64,000 bases of DNA from Paenibacillaceae bacterium (GTDB lineage Bacteria; Bacillota; Bacilli; Paenibacillales; Paenibacillaceae), in contig REGQ01000020.1 of assembly GCA_004134985.1 (NCBI GenBank), positions 44,707-108,706 of the forward strand, in the 5' to 3' direction. Of the stretch, positions 25,610-34,648 are shown piece by piece. The notes beneath the pieces are model-generated. The model did not search any database. It was not told the origin of the DNA and saw only the letters and a program-made list of their open reading frames with translations. Position 1 is the first letter of the stretch; every line of letters begins with the position of its first letter. The translations under genes were made by a program, and so were the position numbers.

Positions 25610-27313
25610 TCAAGGATTGCTGCGATATTCCTGCGGCGTCCGATTCAAGTGCTTTTTGAAAAAACGGGTAAAATAGCCGGCTGTCTCAAACCCGACCCGC
25701 TCTGCGATCTCCTGAATTTTGAGCGGAGTCTGCTCAAGCAGTTCCTTTGCCTTCTTTATGCGCAGGTCGGCGATGTATTCGGACAGATTAATTCCGGTCT
25801 GCTGCTTATAAAGCACGGACAGATAGGTGGGGTTCAAAAAAACGACCTCCGACAGTCTGGTCAGTGACAAATCGCCTCCCAAATTCGTTTGAATATAGTG
25901 ATGCAGCTTGTTGACAAACTGATGGGTTCGCTCGTCCTTCAACTGCCTCCGTCTTGCGAACAACGCTGCTGCAGCATCCAGCAAAAACGCCAGCGCCGCT
26001 TCTTTTGTAGGATGGTTGGCTATATTCGTAAGCCTGTCCATGTCCAGCGCCGGCTCGCCGCGATCGGTGCAGTCAGCTGCCGCAACGCTGCCCAGCAGCA
26101 GCGCAACGATCGTATAATAAGCTTGCAAGTAATCGATATAATTGGTAGACAGTCCGGCGAACTGCGCTCTGACTGCAGCGGCGAATGCTTCCTCCATCCC
26201 GTTCTCCAGCAATGTTCCGAGGGTCTCGCCAGCCAGTGGCTGCGGGCGGGTCGAAGCGTACTTGTCCACTTTTTGAAAATCGGCCGTCATCAACATTTCT
26301 GTGCCGGTGCCAAGTCCCAGCACAATTTGTTTTTTCATATTTTGATAGGCTTGCGGCAGCTCTTCCCAAGGTATCGCATAAGGTGCGCTGATAAAGGACA
26401 CCGACAGCTTCAGCAGCCGCTGGCAAGTCTGCTGAATCGTCTCCAGCATACCTTGCACGAAGGCAACCGTCCTGCGCCACGCTATATCAGCTGCCGCTCC
26501 TGTGCCTTTGCCAGCGACAGGATCACTGCCAGCTGCAATGCCGTCATCATCCATTGCCGCTCCATCCGCTGCACCTGCGGCATCCTTTACCTGACGAGCC
26601 GGCTGTGCCAGCCAGAAGAAATGGACATGATCCAGATTAACCGGAAACAGCACCAACCCCTCGAGAAACTCGGCCGCAATATTTTGCAAAGCGTACAGCA
26701 GCAGCAGTTGATCCTCCGCAGCGCCCTCCTGATGCCAACAATCCACTCTGCCGAACACAAGCATGAGCGGGCGGTGATGATCCAGCGGAATTTCGAGCCT
26801 CTGCAGCACCGCTTTACCGGGTGGCTCGGCATGCGCTTTGCCTTCGACCAGGCTGACCAGCCATTCCCGCTGCAATACGGGCCGGGCCAGCTGCATCTGA
26901 CCTTTCGCCTGATGAATAAACTGCTCGCTGCGCAGTTCCGATGACAACTCGGCTATCGCCCTGCGGATGCTCCGCAAAATCGCCTCGTCGCCTTCCGTTT
27001 TCAGAATATAGTCTACTGTGCCGGATCGCACAGCCTGCTGCGCAGTCTGCAGGTCGCGAATCCCGGTCAAAAATATGATTTTGCAGCGCGGCCACTGCGC
27101 CAAGATCCACTGCTGCAGCTCAAGCCCGGTCATGCCCGGCATGCGTATATCACTTAATACAATGTCCATTCGCGTACGAAGCAGCCACTCCTGCGCCTCC
27201 TCAGGGGAATAGGCACGGTAGATGTCGAGCTCCAGACTTTCCGTATTCTCCAGCATTTCGAACAAGCCATCCACAGTGTATGGCTCGTCATCAACGATTA
27301 ACAGTCGGATCAT
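25610..27313 (-). CDS. YesN-type response regulator with AraC DNA-binding domain
   Basis: A 567-residue regulator. The receiver domain shows Asp8/Asp9, phosphoacceptor Asp55 (VLSDIRMP) and Lys105 (YILKTE). A middle region of about 300 residues contains an Ala/Gly/Asp-rich loop near 245-275. The C-terminus has the AraC double helix-turn-helix (LSLTRLSEVVFLNPTYLS and IQEIAERVGFETAGYFTRFFKK). Its ATG lies 23 bases inside the kinase gene end, so the two are coupled. It should control the LplA-LplB-LplC genes that follow. Confidence 0.94.
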   Translation of the reverse strand: MIRLLIVDDEPYTVDGLFEMLENTESLELDIYRAYSPEEAQEWLLRTRMDIVLSDIRMPGMTGLELQQWILAQWPRCKIIFLTGIRDLQTAQQAVRSGTVDYILKTEGDEAILRSIRRAIAELSSELRSEQFIHQAKGQMQLARPVLQREWLVSLVEGKAHAEPPGKAVLQRLEIPLDHHRPLMLVFGRVDCWHQEGAAEDQLLLLYALQNIAAEFLEGLVLFPVNLDHVHFFWLAQPARQVKDAAGAADGAAMDDDGIAAGSDPVAGKGTGAAADIAWRRTVAFVQGMLETIQQTCQRLLKLSVSFISAPYAIPWEELPQAYQNMKKQIVLGLGTGTEMLMTADFQKVDKYASTRPQPLAGETLGTLLENGMEEAFAAAVRAQFAGLSTNYIDYLQAYYTIVALLLGSVAAADCTDRGEPALDMDRLTNIANHPTKEAALAFLLDAAAALFARRRQLKDERTHQFVNKLHHYIQTNLGGDLSLTRLSEVVFLNPTYLSVLYKQQTGINLSEYIADLRIKKAKELLEQTPLKIQEIAERVGFETAGYFTRFFKKHLNRTPQEYRSNP

Positions 27314-29078
27314 CGCTTGCTCCCCCTTCCCGCGGTATAATCATCGTTACATGCAGGCCGCCCTCTTCGCCGATCTGCAGTGTCAGGCCTCCCGCCCCGC
27401 CATAGCGAATTTGGATTCGGCGGTGCACATTGAGCAGACCTGTACTTTGATCTGCGCGCCCCGCATCCTGCAGCTTCGCCTGCATTTCCCGCAGCTTCTT
27501 CTCATCCAGACTGTCGCCGTTATCCTCCACAAAGATGGCGAGCTGTCCGGGAGATTCTTCAAAAGCAACACGAATTCTGCCATTCCGCCGCTTGTTTTCC
27601 AGACCGTGACTATAGGCATTTTCCACAATCGGCTGCAAAATAAGACGCGGGACCGCAATATTACGCGCCGATTCCGGCAGTTCCGCAAAATCAATCGCGA
27701 TCCGCCCGCCGAATCGCACGCCTTGAATTTCAGTATAGGTACGGGTATGCTGTACCTCGCTTTCCAGCGGCACCTCTTCTTGGCCGTCCCGCGTAATGTA
27801 TTGAAAATATTCACCCAGATGTTTGGTGAAATAGATGACGTTGTCATGATCCTTCAGCATCGCCATTCGGTAAAGAATAAAGTAGCTGTTATAGAGAAAA
27901 TGCGGATTAATCTGAGACTGCAAATGCCTCAGCTCGGCATTTTGCGCACGGTATTGTTGTTCATAAACCTCGTGAACGAGCACGTCAAGCCGTTTGACCA
28001 TCGCATTGAACTGTCCGTACAAATAACCGAATTCATCCTTAAGCGGATAATTAACGGCCAGATTGAACTGCCCCTGCTCAATTCTGCGGAAAGAGCGCAC
28101 CAGATGCTTAAGCGGCTGGTGAATGATGCGGTAGATGCTATAGGAAAACAACAGCACAATAATAATCGAGATTGCGGACAGCACATAGAGCCATGAGCGA
28201 TAGGATGCCAGAGATGATGTTACTTTATCGCTTGGCATATACATGGACAAGCTCATATCCAGCTTGGAGGAGGATTTGCCAACTACCATATACTTCTCGC
28301 TGCCGAGCATGGCTTCAAAGACGGAAGCTTCATCAGTCCGTTCATGCTCATGATGGCGGTTCAGCTCATTCTGCTCCAATATTGCCGGATCAAGCTCTCT
28401 TGCCGATCCGCTGATCGCCCACTCCACCCGGTTGCCTGCCAGCACCGCTCCGCCCCCATCGGCGGTAAATTCCCGCAGCACCTTCGCCAGCACCGGCTTC
28501 GATATTTCCACGGCCAGCAAGAAAATCGGCTGACGGTTGCTGGAAACTGCCGGATCAGGATAGGGCAAGCTGATGAATATCCGGTCATTCCAGGTCAGAA
28601 ACGGCGATTCGAACCGGTTGGTCGATTTGGACAAAGCGGTGAACTGCTCCTCGTTAAAAGCGGAAATAAGGTTGTCGTTAGAGGAGATGACCCGGTTCAT
28701 CGCCGGTATAAATGCGCTTACGTTTTCCACGAACTTGCTTGATTTCTTCAACTGATCAAGATGTTTCTTCAAGCGAACCTGGGCCTGCATCTTTTCGATC
28801 TCGTTCATTACTTCGGAAAAAGAGCTGAGCGTGAGCAAATCATCATCATTGACATATTCCTGCAACAGCCGGATGACAAGATCAAAATCAAACTCCAACA
28901 TGCCCATATACAGCGAAGCGCGGGAAAGCAGCGACTCGGTAATCTCTTTCTTGACTGTGTCTGCGCCACTGTCATTCATTTTCCAGCTAATCAAATACAG
29001 CGGACTGAGCACCAGCAGAAAGGTCAATACCAGCTTCGGGTAAATCGACAGCGAGGTTAGTTTGGTCCATAATTTCAC
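27291..29078 (-). CDS. YesM-type sensor histidine kinase
   Basis: A 595-residue membrane kinase. The start is GTG behind GGGAGG. Helices near 14-32 and 296-316 bracket a large extracellular sensor domain; a HAMP segment follows to about 370. The phosphoacceptor motif is NPHFLYN (His393), and the ATPase part has VENAYSHG, VEDNGDSL and STGLLNVHRRI. It is the first gene of the second sugar module and probably senses the sugar or its binding-protein complex at the cell surface. Confidence 0.94.
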   Translation of the reverse strand: MKLWTKLTSLSIYPKLVLTFLLVLSPLYLISWKMNDSGADTVKKEITESLLSRASLYMGMLEFDFDLVIRLLQEYVNDDDLLTLSSFSEVMNEIEKMQAQVRLKKHLDQLKKSSKFVENVSAFIPAMNRVISSNDNLISAFNEEQFTALSKSTNRFESPFLTWNDRIFISLPYPDPAVSSNRQPIFLLAVEISKPVLAKVLREFTADGGGAVLAGNRVEWAISGSARELDPAILEQNELNRHHEHERTDEASVFEAMLGSEKYMVVGKSSSKLDMSLSMYMPSDKVTSSLASYRSWLYVLSAISIIIVLLFSYSIYRIIHQPLKHLVRSFRRIEQGQFNLAVNYPLKDEFGYLYGQFNAMVKRLDVLVHEVYEQQYRAQNAELRHLQSQINPHFLYNSYFILYRMAMLKDHDNVIYFTKHLGEYFQYITRDGQEEVPLESEVQHTRTYTEIQGVRFGGRIAIDFAELPESARNIAVPRLILQPIVENAYSHGLENKRRNGRIRVAFEESPGQLAIFVEDNGDSLDEKKLREMQAKLQDAGRADQSTGLLNVHRRIQIRYGGAGGLTLQIGEEGGLHVTMIIPREGGASDDPTVNR

Positions 29079-29206
29079 GCCGCATCCTCCCTTTATCCCC
29101 CCGAAAATTTATTTAGTTTATGGTAGCACGTTTGGAATGAAAGCGCTATATATTCGGTCAGGATAGGACCGGAGCGCACAATGGAGCTGACCAATGCAGC
29201 GGAATC

Positions 29207-29261
29207 AAAAAAATATCCGATGAACCTGCAGCTGGTCGCACACAGGAAGATCGGATATTTT
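29207..29261 (-). terminator. terminator of the Fur-controlled operon
   Basis: Minus strand: AAAATATCCGAT pairs with ATCGGATATTTT, an inner CCTG/CAGG stem closes the long loop, and seven T residues follow. It lies about 40 bp after the last small gene of the flavodoxin operon. Confidence 0.8.
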
Positions 29262-29299
29262 CGAGTTATTCGCAAGTTAGGCAAGCTTGGTGTAAACTC

Positions 29300-29491
29300 T
29301 TACATCAAATGACGCGCTTCTCGCGCCCGCAGTTTCTCATCTGCAATCTGGCTGCTGGCATCAATCCATCTGCGAGCTTCGGTTTCCGCATCCGTTGTCC
29401 GGATCAGCTCTATAGACGCCGATACAGTTTCCGTGCGGGCAGCCTGCTCCATTGACCGGTTAATAATTTCAAATAATACGCCCAGTACCAT
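29300..29491 (-). CDS. small protein, unknown, last gene of Fur operon
   Basis: A 63-residue protein, mostly helical and highly charged, starting MVLGVLFEIINRSMEQAA. An AAGAAGGTGA ribosome site precedes the ATG, which lies 18 bp after the propeller gene stop. It is followed directly by a strong terminator, which supports it as the operon end. I do not recognise the family. The N-terminal amphipathic stretch might bind a partner. Confidence 0.55.
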   Translation of the reverse strand: MVLGVLFEIINRSMEQAARTETVSASIELIRTTDAETEARRWIDASSQIADEKLRAREARHLM

Positions 29492-29509
29492 CCATTATCA
29501 CCTTCTTGT

Positions 29510-30319
29510 TTATTGTCCCATCGTTTGAACGCCCTCGAACAATGTCGCCAAATAAAAACTCTCGCCATCCGAATCCATATCCGTTACGGGACAGCCCAGC
29601 TTGACAGAAATAAGACTGACGCTGCCATTCATCATATTAAGCCTGTACAAGCCCCGGTTGGAGCATAAGAAAATACCATTAGGCTTGGACACGATAGAGA
29701 ACAGGAACATATTATCAAAGTGGACGCTTTCAAAGCCGCCCTTCTTGTTGCTGTGGAGCAGGTGCCCGTATTCCGTCACCGCCAGCACATGGCCCTTGTA
29801 GACCGCCAGCGAGGTGACCGCTGAATCGAAAGAATAGTCCATCCAGGAGTCAGTAAAGCGATCGTAGATAGCAATGCCTTTATCAAGCGCCAACACGATA
29901 AAATGAGGCAAGTATAGAAAGTCGTACACGACCGATTCCGCATAAGCTGTCTTGCTCCATGCGCCTCCGATACTGCTCCACAACCCGTATTGTGTAGCTG
30001 CAAGCGACAATCGCCCTACCTGCTTGTACTGGTAGCAGCCGATGGCCAGCTCCGACTCTTGCCAGTGCTGATCCTGCAGACGGAACAACCCGTTATTCGT
30101 ACATGCCAGCAATTCCTCGCCACTCATATGCAGACGATTCACATGCGTCCCCTCCGGCAAACCGTCACATAATTTTTTCCATTCCTCGGATTTATGCTTT
30201 CGCAGCACTCCTTGTCCCATCGGCGCGGCAATCACGTCATCCTCACCCATTACCTTAACGGAAGAAAAATGAAACTGAAACCAATCTCTCTTGCCAGAGC
30301 CTGACAGCTCTTCAGACAC
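29510..30319 (-). CDS. beta-propeller-like protein, unknown
   Basis: A 269-residue soluble protein with no signal peptide. Short repeats of the form hydrophobic-Gly-Leu-aromatic recur every 40 or so residues (NNGLFRLQD, QYGLWSSIG, DKGIAIYDR, YGHLLHSNK, NRGLYRLNM), as in seven-bladed propellers of the regulator-propeller type. GTG start behind AGGAGGGG. It lies in the Fur-controlled transcript between the flavodoxin and a 63-residue protein, so a role in low-iron physiology is likely but its partner is unknown. Confidence 0.65.
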   Translation of the reverse strand: MSEELSGSGKRDWFQFHFSSVKVMGEDDVIAAPMGQGVLRKHKSEEWKKLCDGLPEGTHVNRLHMSGEELLACTNNGLFRLQDQHWQESELAIGCYQYKQVGRLSLAATQYGLWSSIGGAWSKTAYAESVVYDFLYLPHFIVLALDKGIAIYDRFTDSWMDYSFDSAVTSLAVYKGHVLAVTEYGHLLHSNKKGGFESVHFDNMFLFSIVSKPNGIFLCSNRGLYRLNMMNGSVSLISVKLGCPVTDMDSDGESFYLATLFEGVQTMGQ

Positions 30320-30359
30320 TATCGTCCCCTCCTCTTAATCCGCAGATGAAGCCATCGAG

Positions 30360-30818
30360 TTAACCGTCTATTTTAATCCCGCAATGTTCAACCAGTTTTC
30401 TGCCAAAGGCCCGACATTCGTCCCGTTCGTCAGCAGAAGGGCTTAGTTCCACTTTCATCCCTTCCATAACAACCTCGGCACCACGCTCCTGAAGTTTCTC
30501 AATTAATAGATCCACCGCTTTGCCAAATTCCGGGTAAGACGAATCTGCCGAACCGAATACAGCCGCTTTGCGTCCAGCCAGATCGACATCATCCATCTCC
30601 TCATAGAAATCAAGCATTTCATCCGGCAGCTCACCGTCTCCCCATGTGTAAGCGCCAAGCAGAATGCCATCGAACTCCTCCAGTTCGCTTGCGCTGGCAT
30701 CCATTGATTCTTTTACAACAGGCTCCACGCCAGCTTCCCGTACGCCTGCCGCGATCGCATCGGCCATTTCCTCCGTATTGCCTGACATGCTTGCAAAAAT
30801 AATACATATTTTAGCCAT
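30360..30818 (-). CDS. flavodoxin
   Basis: Short-chain flavodoxin of 152 residues, an FMN protein that carries electrons in place of ferredoxin when iron is scarce. The phosphate loop is SMSGNTEE (10-17). The two FMN-flanking loops are seen at GAYTWGDGELPDEM (about 54-67) and GSADSSYPEFGKAVD (about 88-102). It resembles the Bacillus YkuN/YkuP type, which are Fur-repressed; here a Fur box lies at the head of the operon. It starts 28 bp after the upstream cysteine-motif gene. Confidence 0.95.
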   Translation of the reverse strand: MAKICIIFASMSGNTEEMADAIAAGVREAGVEPVVKESMDASASELEEFDGILLGAYTWGDGELPDEMLDFYEEMDDVDLAGRKAAVFGSADSSYPEFGKAVDLLIEKLQERGAEVVMEGMKVELSPSADERDECRAFGRKLVEHCGIKIDG

Positions 30819-30846
30819 CTATTAATTTCATCCTTTCGGCATAGTT

Positions 30847-31596
30847 TCAGAAACAATCGTTTTTATAAGGACAACCTCCGCATTCGGCTGCTGCGCGATC
30901 TTTGCGCATATTGCCCGCTTCCGGCATAAAGCCGGTCAGCAATCTAACGTAATCAACGGACTGGGCAAGCGATGCCTCATCCGGCGCTATACTGTACAAA
31001 ACGTCCTCCATTATGCCATACACTTCAATGCGTTGTGGGAGCTGCGAAAATGCGTGTTTGCAAAATACAGCCGTCATGTGACAAAACGCATCAACAATTT
31101 CCTGATCTGCGGCAACCAGATATTTGCGCACGATGTAACCAGGCGGTTCGCCACCTGCTGCCAACTCGCCGGTATTGCCCAGGCTGAACACCGCTTGCAA
31201 AATCATCGATAAGTTCAGGCCAAGCTCCGGGATATAGGCATCATGCGATTCGAACAACATAAGCGGCTCCAGACCGCTTTGCGCCATATCAAGATGCCGG
31301 GTCAAATTCGCAAGCGCCTGGCCTTTCACCTGGGCAAAACGTTCCAGGGAACCGAACCGGCCAATGCGGTTAGTCCAACGCCGTTCGGCAATGCGCAGCA
31401 GAGCAGTTGAATTGCGCAGCTGCGCCGGAAGAGAATAATAGTCGTTAATAATGTATCCAACAGAGTACTGCACGAGCTGCCGCCAGTTCGGGTCAAACTT
31501 GCCTGCTGCCCGCCTGGCCTCCTCCTTGTGAAACTTATAGGGGCATCTCAATAACTCTTCCAGTTTATAATCATGAATTCGCTGCGCTGTCCCCAC
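30847..31596 (-). CDS. protein with AddB/Cas4-like cysteine pattern, unknown
   Basis: A 249-residue protein starting with GTG behind GGAGGG. Near the N-terminus it has KLEELLRCPYKFHKEEAR, and the last residues are ECGGCPYKNDCF, a CX2CX5C set. One Cys at the start plus three at the end is how PD-(D/E)XK nucleases of the AddB/Cas4 type hold an iron-sulfur cluster. The nuclease residues themselves are not visible: where a D...ExK pattern would be expected the protein reads LSMILQAVF and YIVRKYLVA. It may be a non-nuclease iron-sulfur protein. First gene after the Fur-box promoter, followed by flavodoxin. Confidence 0.6.
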   Translation of the reverse strand: MGTAQRIHDYKLEELLRCPYKFHKEEARRAAGKFDPNWRQLVQYSVGYIINDYYSLPAQLRNSTALLRIAERRWTNRIGRFGSLERFAQVKGQALANLTRHLDMAQSGLEPLMLFESHDAYIPELGLNLSMILQAVFSLGNTGELAAGGEPPGYIVRKYLVAADQEIVDAFCHMTAVFCKHAFSQLPQRIEVYGIMEDVLYSIAPDEASLAQSVDYVRLLTGFMPEAGNMRKDRAAAECGGCPYKNDCF

Positions 31597-31747
31597 GATA
31601 CGCCCTCCGCTTCCGTTGCTTTATCGTTCGAACATCCGCACAAATGCGGCTCCGGCTGCCTTGCGTAACGCTGTCGTCACCAATGATGTAAAAAGGATTG
31701 CAGACCGGAACGTAAGACTGGAGCATAAAATAAACTCGTTATTTCTC

Positions 31748-31776
31748 ATAATAATGATAATGATTATCAATGTCAA
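31748..31776 (-). promoter_or_regulatory. sigma-A promoter of the flavodoxin operon
   Basis: Minus strand: perfect -35 TTGACA (31771-31776), 17-bp spacer, -10 TATTAT (31748-31753). The leader to the GTG start is about 145 nt. The Fur box fills the spacer. Confidence 0.8.
31755..31769. promoter_or_regulatory. Fur box (7-1-7)
   Basis: TGATAATGATTATCA is a perfect match to the Bacillus Fur 7-1-7 inverted repeat TGATAATNATTATCA. It lies between the -35 and -10 of the operon promoter, so iron-loaded Fur should repress. Confidence 0.9.
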
Positions 31777-31803
31777 TTTTATTTTTTTAATGAGGTCAAA
31801 ACA

Positions 31804-31959
31804 ATGATGAAAATGCTGTCCTCAAGCCTCAGGAGAGGCGGGCAGCCATCGAATTGGCATTTGTATGCACAGCTTGACTTTAACAAGGATGGCGTCATCG
31901 ACATTTAAGACCTGGTCAATATCGCCAGACTGATTCTTAATGTTAATTTGACAAACTAG
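31804..31959 (+). pseudogene. dockerin/EF-hand domain remnant
   Basis: The frame reads QLDFNKDGVIDI, a stop (31906-31908), then DLVNIARLILNVNLTN and a second stop. This is a calcium-binding dockerin repeat (DxNxDGxxDxxDL) with a stop codon in the loop. It is too short for a whole gene; a strong plus-strand terminator about 80 bp further supports it as the tail of a lost secreted enzyme gene. Confidence 0.5.
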
Positions 31960-32040
31960 GCCGTAGTCTCCACGAGACGTACCTGGTCTCATAAGTAGTT
32001 TCTTAACCACGCAGAAATGACCAGCTTTCTCATGAACAAA

Positions 32041-32084
32041 GGTCGAATTCAGGCTTAACAGCCTCTGAATTCGACCCTTTTGTT
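32041..32084 (+). terminator. strong rho-independent terminator
   Basis: GGTCGAATTCAG and CTGAATTCGACC form a perfect 12-bp stem, extended by GG/CC, followed by CTTTTGTT. From here to 32342 I see no gene. Confidence 0.8.
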
Positions 32085-32342
32085 AACCGATGTCCCCAGT
32101 CTTTACGACGCTTGGGACAGATCCTTTTTTACTATATTAATCAAACTAAAGAAGACGCTTGAAGATAAATTGTTGTATTTTGTACAACTTTTCCAGACTT
32201 ATTTGACGATTTCCATGGAATTCCTGCACATTATACAACAATTCTTAAGTGAAATGACTCACATCAGGTAAAATCATGTATTTTATACAACAATCCCACT
32301 TTTTTCGCGGCCATTCTGTCGATAGAAGGACGGCGAAGCGGA

Positions 32343-33791
32343 TTACGTTGAATACGCTCTTTCAACCGATATCACTCTCCTGTCCGCATCCCAGCTTACT
32401 TTAGCCCCGGCCCATTCTGCAATAAAGCGCAGCGGCACATAAGTTGCATTGTTGAAGATTTCAACTTGACTGCCCATGTCCACCCTCTGGTCGTTCACGC
32501 TCGCCTCCCGGTCTCCCGGCCGCACTATGAGCGTTTGTTCACCGAACGTCAGTTGAACCAGCTTTGAGTGTTTGTCGTAGGCCAGATGCGCTCCCAGCGT
32601 GCCCGCCAGCTCACGGAGCGGCACATAAGCTTTCCCCTGTAGCATGATGCCTGCATATGGCTGCTCTGCACCGTCAATGATTACCCTTTCGCTATCGAGT
32701 ATTGGAAGCGGCTCGCACTGCCAGCGTCCCGCGCCCAATCTTCCTGTTCCAAGCTGGCCTGCATCGTTGTTGCCCCATGCATACACGGTGCCGCTGGCAT
32801 TCAGCGCCATCTGATGGTTCGGCCCGGCAGCAATCTGCACGATGCCGGACAGCGCTTCTTTGACAGGGAGCTTGCCGCGCGCTGCTGTACGGTGTTTCGA
32901 CCCAGCCCGGCGGCATGTTCCCGCATCACCTGCTGACCACACTTCGCCGTTGCCTGTCAGAAACAGCGATACTCCGCCAGCAGCCAGAGCCTGTACATCC
33001 TGAAGCCCCGCTACCTGCTGCGGCGCTTCCAGCAGATCCGGTGGAGCACTGCCTCCTGCAACTGTCAACCCCAGACGATTGTCGCCCCATGCGTAGACAT
33101 TGCCATGAATATCTGCAGCGAGCGCCAGCTTGCCGCTTGCGGATATAGCCGCAATTTTCGGCAAGCCGCTTATCTTAACCGGCCTGGTACGGTAATCTGC
33201 TGCATGATCCTGCAGACCTTGTCCCTCCCGGCCCCACCATCCCCAGGCGTAAACGGTTCCCTGTCTGGTCAACGCCAGGTTAATATCGCCAGCCGCGACC
33301 GCCCTGATCTCCGGCAAGCCTGCAATCGGCACAGGCGTTTCACTGGCCGTGTTGGATGCCTCACCGTTGCCGAGTTGCGCCAAGCGATTGCTTCCCCACG
33401 TCCAGACTGTCCCGTCCCCTTTCAAGGCGAGGAAATGGGTCTCACTTGCATCCACACTGACAATCTCGTCCAACTCCTCAATCTGGGAAGCCCGCTGCTC
33501 CGGATTATCATACTGTCTCCACACGGTGCCATTCGTCCTTAATTCCAGTGCATACGCAGACAACGTTTCCGTAATGACACTTCTGGCATTCATAATGTCG
33601 GGAATACGGGTGGGGACAGCATTGGATTCTCCAAAACGCCAGACTGTGCCATCATTTCTCAGCATAACAGAGGATTGATTGCCCGCATGGATGTGTACGA
33701 TCTGCGGCTTGACCTCTCCATAAACTTGCATTGGAAAGAACATAAGCATCACTAATGTCAATACGATCGTTTCAACAATCACTTTTCTCAT
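32343..33791 (-). CDS. secreted RCC1-repeat protein with copper-amine-oxidase-like domain
   Basis: Exported protein of 482 residues. The ATG (MRKVIVETIVL) follows GGAGGAG and begins a signal peptide cleaved near VYG. The middle contains at least six RCC1/alpha-tubulin-suppressor repeats with the hallmark VWTWGSN, VYAWGWW, VYAWGDN and VYAWGNNDAGQLG, folding as a beta-propeller. The last 110 residues hold two copies of the copper-amine-oxidase N-terminal-like motif (YVPLRELAGTLGA and YVPLRFIAEWAGAKVSWD), a domain common in Paenibacillus surface proteins. A cell-surface binding role is likely; no catalytic site is seen. Confidence 0.85.
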   Translation of the reverse strand: MRKVIVETIVLTLVMLMFFPMQVYGEVKPQIVHIHAGNQSSVMLRNDGTVWRFGESNAVPTRIPDIMNARSVITETLSAYALELRTNGTVWRQYDNPEQRASQIEELDEIVSVDASETHFLALKGDGTVWTWGSNRLAQLGNGEASNTASETPVPIAGLPEIRAVAAGDINLALTRQGTVYAWGWWGREGQGLQDHAADYRTRPVKISGLPKIAAISASGKLALAADIHGNVYAWGDNRLGLTVAGGSAPPDLLEAPQQVAGLQDVQALAAGGVSLFLTGNGEVWSAGDAGTCRRAGSKHRTAARGKLPVKEALSGIVQIAAGPNHQMALNASGTVYAWGNNDAGQLGTGRLGAGRWQCEPLPILDSERVIIDGAEQPYAGIMLQGKAYVPLRELAGTLGAHLAYDKHSKLVQLTFGEQTLIVRPGDREASVNDQRVDMGSQVEIFNNATYVPLRFIAEWAGAKVSWDADRRVISVERAYST

Positions 33792-33861
33792 GAAAAGCTC
33801 CTCCAGTACTATCAATTCATCGCATTCTGATAGATTTATGGATATGCTGATCTATGACTGA

Positions 33862-34644
33862 TTATGATCCTGTCGAGCGATAGCGGCGGACGCCAAATTG
33901 CCAGAATAGCAAACATGGAATGAGAAATAGAAAACCTGCGAGTGGAGAAAGCACATGAAGCAGCACCTGTCCATCATGTTTGTCCAACAGGTACAGTAGA
34001 GGCAAATAATTCACACAACCGAACGGAATGACGAAGGTAAAAAAACGAGTAACCCATTTATGATAAATATTCAAGGGATACTGGGCCATTTCCTTCCCGC
34101 CATCGGTGAAAATATTCGCAAATTCAAGTCCTTGAATCGTCCAAAAGCACATCGTTGCAGCAAGGATGAAAATACCGGTGAAAATTGCGGTGCCGCTCAA
34201 AATCATGAGCAACAGCGTAAAGACCTTCAGCAAGCTCCAGTCCACCGCAAGATTGCTCACTGCAAAGATCAACACAATCACGCTCTGCAGCAGCCTGCCG
34301 ACACGTGAAAACTCGAATTTGGAGCCAATCACCTGCAGCACGGTACTCCGCGGCCGCACCAGCAGACGATCAAAATCACCGCCTGCAACCAAGGAAGAAA
34401 AATTGTCAAACCCGCGCGCAAAACATTCGCTGATAGCAAAAGCCATGTGAATAACGGCAAAGCACAGCGCTACCTCGAAAAACTGCCATCCCTGAATTTG
34501 TCCGAACCGCTCGAATAGAAAGTATAACCCGGCAAACACGGACAACGGAACAAAAAACTGGCCTACGGACAGCAGCCAGAACGATGCGCGATATTGCAAT
34601 TGCGATTTGAACAGAATCAGTAAATAACGCCAGTATAGTTTCAT
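33862..34644 (-). CDS. ABC-2 type exporter permease subunit
   Basis: A 260-residue membrane protein with six predicted helices, matching the ABC-2 permease family of COG3694 type. The ATG (MKLYWRYLLILFK) is preceded by AGGGAGGGTG. The positively charged N-terminal segment before the first helix and the FARGFDNFSSLVAGGDFDRLLVRP region are typical. It is the last gene of a three-gene exporter: ATPase, permease, permease, spaced by 4-bp overlap and 4-bp gap. The substrate is unknown. Confidence 0.88.
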   Translation of the reverse strand: MKLYWRYLLILFKSQLQYRASFWLLSVGQFFVPLSVFAGLYFLFERFGQIQGWQFFEVALCFAVIHMAFAISECFARGFDNFSSLVAGGDFDRLLVRPRSTVLQVIGSKFEFSRVGRLLQSVIVLIFAVSNLAVDWSLLKVFTLLLMILSGTAIFTGIFILAATMCFWTIQGLEFANIFTDGGKEMAQYPLNIYHKWVTRFFTFVIPFGCVNYLPLLYLLDKHDGQVLLHVLSPLAGFLFLIPCLLFWQFGVRRYRSTGS

Positions 34645-34648
34645 CGTG

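Noticed and set aside
30847..31596. Calling this gene Cas4 or AddB
   Set aside because: Only the cysteine layout agrees; nuclease residues, length and neighbours do not.
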